Positions 59,688-64,000 of a stretch of DNA of 64,000 nucleotides are shown piece after piece. The stretch comes from JASHVB01 sp035508435. Lineage in GTDB: Bacteria > Pseudomonadota > Alphaproteobacteria > Acetobacterales > Acetobacteraceae. Position numbers and translations under genes: made by a program. Each line of letters starts with the position of its first letter. Within the stretch, counting starts at the first letter, position 1. The notes beneath the pieces were generated by a model, which worked only from the letters and a program-made list of their open reading frames with translations, did not search any database and was not told where the DNA came from. Location of the stretch: NCBI GenBank assembly GCA_035508435.1, contig DATJNA010000164.1, forward strand, positions 1 through 64,000, read 5' to 3'.

Positions 59688-60608
59688 ATGCCCACTTCCC
59701 CCTATCGCGGCGTCTTCCCCGTCGTCCCCACCGTCTTCCATGACAACGGCGAACTCGATCTCGCCGGCCAATGGCGCGCGCTGGATTTCATGATCGAGGC
59801 CGGCTCCGAGGGCCTCTGCATCCTCGCCAACTTCTCGGAGCAATTCGCCCTCACCGACCAGGAACGCGACACGCTTACCGACGTCATGCTCCAGCATGTC
59901 AACGGCCGCGTGCCGGTCATCGTCACCACCACTCATTTCGCCACCCGTATCTGCGCCGAGCGGAGCCGCCGCGCCCAGCGAGCCGGCGCCGCCATGGTCA
60001 TGGCCATGCCGCCCTATCACGGCGCCACCATCCGCATCCCCGAAGCAGGCATCCTCGCATTCTTCCAGGCCGTGTCGGATGCGATCGACATCCCGATCAT
60101 GATCCAGGATGCGCCGGTCGCCGGCACGCCGCTGTCCGCCGCTGTCCTCGCCCGCATGGCCCGAGAGATCGCCAACGTCGGGTATTTCAAGATCGAAATG
60201 CCTGGCACTGCCGCCAAGCTGCGCGAACTGATCGCACTCGGCGGCGACGCGGTTCTGGGGCCCTGGGACGGCGAGGAGGGCATCACCTTGCTCGCCGACC
60301 TGGAGGCCGGCGCAACGGGTGCCATGACGGGTGGTGGCTATCCCGATGGCATCCGCCAGATCACCGACGCCTTCGCCGCGGGCCGGCGTGAAGCGGCAAC
60401 CGAGGCCTATGCACGCTGGCTGCCGCTGATCAACTACGAGAACCGCCAATGCGGCCTCGCCGCCTGCAAGGCGCTGATGCAGGAGGGGGGGATCATAGCG
60501 TCCGACACGGTGCGCGCGCCGCTCGCGCCGCTGTCCGCCGCGACGCGCGCCGGGCTGCTGGCAGCGGCGCAGCGGCTCGATCCGCTGGTGCTACGCTGGG
60601 GGCGGTGA
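59688..60608 (+). CDS. L-2-keto-3-deoxyarabonate dehydratase-like protein (DHDPS superfamily)
   Basis: A 306-aa (beta/alpha)8 Schiff-base enzyme. MPTSPYRGVFPVVPTVFHD, ANFSEQFALTDQER, MPPYHGATIRIPEA, the catalytic lysine in YFKIEMPGT (Lys168) and ATGAMTGGGYPDGI are preserved. The YNxP tyrosine of true dihydrodipicolinate synthase is replaced (IMIQDAP, Gln140), arguing against DapA. The pattern matches what I recall of AraD, the L-arabinose-pathway dehydratase of Azospirillum-type bacteria. ATG 59688; the earlier open frame is unsupported. Role: dehydration of a 2-keto-3-deoxy sugar acid. Confidence 0.8.
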   Translation: MPTSPYRGVFPVVPTVFHDNGELDLAGQWRALDFMIEAGSEGLCILANFSEQFALTDQERDTLTDVMLQHVNGRVPVIVTTTHFATRICAERSRRAQRAGAAMVMAMPPYHGATIRIPEAGILAFFQAVSDAIDIPIMIQDAPVAGTPLSAAVLARMAREIANVGYFKIEMPGTAAKLRELIALGGDAVLGPWDGEEGITLLADLEAGATGAMTGGGYPDGIRQITDAFAAGRREAATEAYARWLPLINYENRQCGLAACKALMQEGGIIASDTVRAPLAPLSAATRAGLLAAAQRLDPLVLRWGR

Positions 60609-60702
60609 CAGCGGCGGGGCGACCAGATTGTGATGCGGCAGCCACGGCAACCCCACCGCGCTCATCGCCTTGAAGGAACAACAGGACAAGGCGGCAGGAG
60701 GC

Positions 60703-63700
60703 ATGCGCCGCATCGGCAGAATTCTCGCCTGGACGGCAGCGATCCTGCTGGGTCTCCCGTTGTTGCTGGTTGCGCTCCTGCTGATCGCCGGCAACACCGC
60801 CCCTGGCCAACGTTGGATCGCGCGGCTGACCCCCGACCTGACCGCCGGCACGATCCATCTCACGGGCCTCTCCGGTCGCTTCCCCGACCGACTGCGCGCC
60901 ACCACGCTCACCATCGGCGATCAGGCCGGTCCCTACCTGACCGTCCATGGCGTGGCCTTCGACTGGTCGCCGTTGCAGCTTCTCCGCGCCACCTTGGACA
61001 TCGACCGTCTCGACGCCGCCGCCGCCGATTTAGCCCGCATGCCGCTATCCAGCGACGAGGGCAGTGGCAAGAGCAGTACGGGCGTGCCGGTAAGGGTCAG
61101 GTTGCGACAGTTCCGGGTTGACCGCCTCACGATCGGCGCCCCCGTCGCCGGCAAGCCCTATGCCGTTGCGGTCAGCGGAGCGGCGGACCTGCGGTCGATG
61201 ACCGCCGGCAGTGGACACCTCACCGTGCAGCAGAGCGGTGGCTCGGGCCGCTATACGCTCCAGGGCAGCATCAGCGCGGACCGTCTCCGGGCCGCCATAA
61301 CAGCACACGAGGAAGCGCACGGATTGATCGGGGGCCTCGCCGGGCTACCGGACGTCGGACCGATCGCCATCGACGCCAGGCTGGACGGTCCGCGCGATGC
61401 CGTCGCTGCGAAACTGACCGCCAGCGCCGGGCCATTGCGGGCACAGGTGCAAGGCACGCTGGACTTGCTCCACGAGGCGGCGAACCTCAGCGTTACCGCC
61501 ACCGCGCCGGCGATGACCCCACGGCCGGACCTGTCCTGGCAGGACGTCAACATCGCCGCACAAGTCCATGGGCCACTCCAACGGCCGGAGCTTGCCGGTC
61601 AGGTGCGCATTGATGCCCTGAAGGCGGCAGGCGCCGGCGTCGCGCGCGTGACTGCCCGGCTCGCCGGGAATCAGGGCACGGCGGATCTGCGGGCCGCCCT
61701 CTACGGGCTGACCCTTCCCGGCCAGGATCCCAATCTGCTGGCTGCCGCCCCGGTGAAGTTCGATGCTACGGCGCAGCTTGCCGCGCCCGGCCGGCCGGTG
61801 ACGTTTACACTCCAGCACCCCGTGGTGCAGGCGCAGGGCACCGCGCAGACAGCCGGCGCGTTGTCAGCGCACGTGGCCATTACCTTGCCGGAACTGGCTC
61901 CAGTCACCGCGGCAGCCGGCCAGCAGGTGCAGGGCCATACGGCCCTGACCCTGGACGTGGCGAGACGGGACGCCACCACCACGATCGACTTGCAAGGCAC
62001 GTTGGGGGTGACCGGCGGCCAGGCACAGGCGCAGGCATTGCTCGGCGACGCGGCGCACCTCGAGCTGGCTGGCAGCATCACCGGCGGCAATGCGCGGCTG
62101 ACTCGCCTCCACGTCACTGGGCGCGGCGTGGACGTCGCCGCCCACGGCAGCCTCGAGAACAATCGGGCTGATCTCGATTGGTCGCTAGCGGTCAAAGACT
62201 TGGCCGCCGTGGACCCAAGCTTGAGCGGCGCGGTCGACGCCTCAGGACAGGTCTCTGGGCCAGAGCAAGATCTGACGGTGACGGCGGATTTGCATGGCCA
62301 GGTCGGCGCCAGCGGCGTCCAGTCCGGACCACTGACGATTCACCTCGCGGCGCAGGGCCTGCCGGACCAACCCAGCGGCAGCGTGACCGCGCAAGGCGCG
62401 CTGCTGAATGCGCCGATCGACCTGGCGCTTGACGTGAGCCGCCAGAATGGCGGCATCCAGGTCGCGGTGCGGCACGCGACCTGGAAGAGCCTGGAGGCCG
62501 GCGGCACGCTCGCTTTGCCGACCGGCGCCAAGGTGCCGCAAGGCAGCCTGCATTTGCGCATGACGCGGTTGGCCGACCTCGCGCCCCTGCTGCATCGCCC
62601 GCTCGCCGGCAGTGTCGAGGCTGCACTGGAGGCCGCCCAGGCAACGGTGAAGCTGGCGCTCACGGCCCGGGGCCTCGCCGTGCCCGGCGCCGCCTCGGTG
62701 TCGCGCGTGGGGTTGGATGCGACCGTCACCAATCCGCAGACCACTCCCGACATCCAGGCGAGCCTCGTCGTGGATGGCGTCGCCGCCAATTCCATCGCTG
62801 GTGCCAGCGCGAAGCTGACGGCGCGCGGGCCGCCGAACGCGCTGGCCATGACCCTGTCGGCCACCGCGCCCGGACTGGGCGGCGATACCGCCCAGTTGAG
62901 CGCCGCGGCGAAGCTCGACCTGCCGGCGCGTTCGCTCGGCCTGTCATCGATGCAGGTGGCGTGGAAGCAACAAATCTTGCGCTTGCTCGCGCCCGCGACG
63001 CTGAGTCTGGCCCAGGGCGGTGTGATCGACCACCTGCGCCTGGGCCTGCGGCAGGCGGTGCTGGCGGTGAATGGCCGCGTCAGCCCCACGCTCGACCTCA
63101 CCGCCAGCCTGCGAGATCTGCCGGCGGATCTTGCCTCGGTCGCGGATCCGTCGATCGCGGCAGCCGGCAGTCTCGCCGCCGACGTACGTCTCACCGGCTC
63201 GCTGTCGCGCCCGGATGGCACGGTGCGACTGACCGCGACTGGGCTGCGCCAGCGAAGCGGTCCCGGTGCAGCTCTGCCGCCCGCCAACCTGGCCGCCAAC
63301 GCCACGCTGCAGGGCATGGCCGCCCGGCTGGATGTGCGGCTGAACCTCGGGAGTTCGCATCTCGCCGTAACCGGCAGCGCGCCACTGGCGATGACCGGGC
63401 CGCTGAACCTGCATGCCGGGGGGATGCTGAACCTCGCCATGCTGAACCCAATCCTGACGGCACAGGGCCGCCGCGTGCGGGGCCAGGTCACGCTCGATGT
63501 CGCGGTCGCCGGCACAGCGACGGCGCCCCGCGTCACCGGCACGGCCCGACTGATCAACGCCGACGCGCAGGACTTCACGCAGGGTGTCCATGTCACCGAC
63601 ATCAACGCCCTGGTGCGGGCCGAAGGCGACGGCATCCGCCTGGAACGGCTGAGCGGCCGCGCTGGCAAGGGCACGATCGGGGCCAGTGGCAGCATCGCCC

Positions 63701-64000
63701 TGACGCCGCCGATGCCGATCGACCTCACGCTTACCGCCGACAACGCCAACTTGCTCGCCAGCCCGCTGATCAACGCGACGCTCGATGCGCACATGACGGT
63801 GCAAGGGCAGATCGACGGCAACCTGGCCGTTGCGGGCACGCTCCATACGCGGCAGGTGAACGTGCAGGTGCCGGACAAGCTGCCGTCCAGCGTCGCCGTG
63901 CTGCCGGTTCGCGTGGCGGGTGCGCCACGACCGGCGCAGCGCGAGACCGGGCCAGCGACCCCAGCGCCAACCGCGCATACGATCGCGCTGAACATTACTT
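60703..64000 (+). CDS. tamB: TamB-like translocation and assembly protein, 3' end outside window
   Basis: A frame open for about 1100 codons to the right edge. The N terminus (MRRIGRILAWTAAILLGLPLLLVALLLIAG) is one membrane anchor, followed by the AsmA/TamB-typical start TAPGQRWIARLTPDLTAGTIHLTGLSGRFPDRL, then beta-strand repeats (VDRLTIG, LDASGQVSGP, RLERLSGRAGKG). TamB spans the periplasm and, with TamA, moves lipids or autotransporters to the outer membrane. ATG 60703 is the first in-frame ATG after the TGA at 60631; its AGGAGG (60696-60701) is close, so a TTG at 60670 is an alternative start. tamA is not in view upstream; the C-terminal DUF490 domain lies beyond the window. Confidence 0.88.
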   Translation, partial: MRRIGRILAWTAAILLGLPLLLVALLLIAGNTAPGQRWIARLTPDLTAGTIHLTGLSGRFPDRLRATTLTIGDQAGPYLTVHGVAFDWSPLQLLRATLDIDRLDAAAADLARMPLSSDEGSGKSSTGVPVRVRLRQFRVDRLTIGAPVAGKPYAVAVSGAADLRSMTAGSGHLTVQQSGGSGRYTLQGSISADRLRAAITAHEEAHGLIGGLAGLPDVGPIAIDARLDGPRDAVAAKLTASAGPLRAQVQGTLDLLHEAANLSVTATAPAMTPRPDLSWQDVNIAAQVHGPLQRPELAGQVRIDALKAAGAGVARVTARLAGNQGTADLRAALYGLTLPGQDPNLLAAAPVKFDATAQLAAPGRPVTFTLQHPVVQAQGTAQTAGALSAHVAITLPELAPVTAAAGQQVQGHTALTLDVARRDATTTIDLQGTLGVTGGQAQAQALLGDAAHLELAGSITGGNARLTRLHVTGRGVDVAAHGSLENNRADLDWSLAVKDLAAVDPSLSGAVDASGQVSGPEQDLTVTADLHGQVGASGVQSGPLTIHLAAQGLPDQPSGSVTAQGALLNAPIDLALDVSRQNGGIQVAVRHATWKSLEAGGTLALPTGAKVPQGSLHLRMTRLADLAPLLHRPLAGSVEAALEAAQATVKLALTARGLAVPGAASVSRVGLDATVTNPQTTPDIQASLVVDGVAANSIAGASAKLTARGPPNALAMTLSATAPGLGGDTAQLSAAAKLDLPARSLGLSSMQVAWKQQILRLLAPATLSLAQGGVIDHLRLGLRQAVLAVNGRVSPTLDLTASLRDLPADLASVADPSIAAAGSLAADVRLTGSLSRPDGTVRLTATGLRQRSGPGAALPPANLAANATLQGMAARLDVRLNLGSSHLAVTGSAPLAMTGPLNLHAGGMLNLAMLNPILTAQGRRVRGQVTLDVAVAGTATAPRVTGTARLINADAQDFTQGVHVTDINALVRAEGDGIRLERLSGRAGKGTIGASGSIALTPPMPIDLTLTADNANLLASPLINATLDAHMTVQGQIDGNLAVAGTLHTRQVNVQVPDKLPSSVAVLPVRVAGAPRPAQRETGPATPAPTAHTIALNIT

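Overview
The window is a chromosomal segment of a GC-rich Gram-negative bacterium, most likely an alphaproteobacterium of the Acetobacteraceae/Rhodospirillales type. The grounds are GC-rich coding throughout, LPS biogenesis genes (lpxD, fabZ), a TamB-like outer-membrane factor, a Liv-type ABC operon and an L-2-keto-3-deoxyarabonate-dehydratase-like gene. The taxonomic call is inference; no rRNA or tRNA gene is visible.

Positions 1-13,400 are mostly housekeeping: the end of a helical-repeat protein, speD-speE (spermidine synthesis), a convergent dihydroorotase, a small hypothetical gene, then a five-gene branched-chain amino-acid-type ABC operon (substrate-binding protein, livH, livM, livG, livF). 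That operon is preceded by a series of hairpins ending in a terminator-like structure, and a 27-bp tandem repeat separates its first two genes. A convergent fabD and an exported-looking isoaspartate-methyltransferase-family gene follow.

Positions 13,360-18,140 are an accessory, partly decaying stretch: a divergent CGNR-regulator/AraC-regulator pair with repeated operator-like sites, a VOC protein, an ORF broken by an in-frame TGA, a GFA-family protein, a remnant of pyruvate oxidase/dehydrogenase poxB with two internal deletions, a short FUSC-like membrane protein, and a ModE-type winged-helix regulator.

Positions 18,600-44,450 hold the central feature: a compact, co-directional contractile injection system (eCIS, phage-tail-like particle) operon. 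It encodes sheath, tube, Afp7-like baseplate/tube protein, LysM-like protein, gp27-like hub, gpV-like spike, PAAR-like tip, gp25, two baseplate-J proteins, a gpI-like protein, a 1344-aa DUF6519-type protein with long Ala/Thr/Leu repeats, a Pvc16-like terminator and an AAA+ ATPase. Two DUF4157 proteins with HExxH motifs follow and are the best cargo candidates. They share a repeated N-terminal motif [W/F]-x-F-A-x-[V/L]-x-[I/L]-[H/R]. No integrase, capsid, portal or terminase is present, so this is not a prophage. No conventional tape-measure gene is visible.

Immediately downstream (44,567-49,274) lie a small membrane protein, an 1158-aa fusion of three glycosyltransferase domains and a methyltransferase domain, and a separate GT9 enzyme. 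From 49,531 onward the window returns to household and catabolic genes: fabZ, lpxD and a serine beta-lactamase-fold protein in one minus-strand run, an ABC1/UbiB kinase, an M3 peptidase, an acyl-CoA synthetase, an HpcH/HpaI aldolase, a truncated AT-rich foreign gene, an L-2-keto-3-deoxyarabonate-dehydratase-like gene, and tamB running off the right edge. Two long imperfect palindromic elements occupy intergenic spaces in this part.
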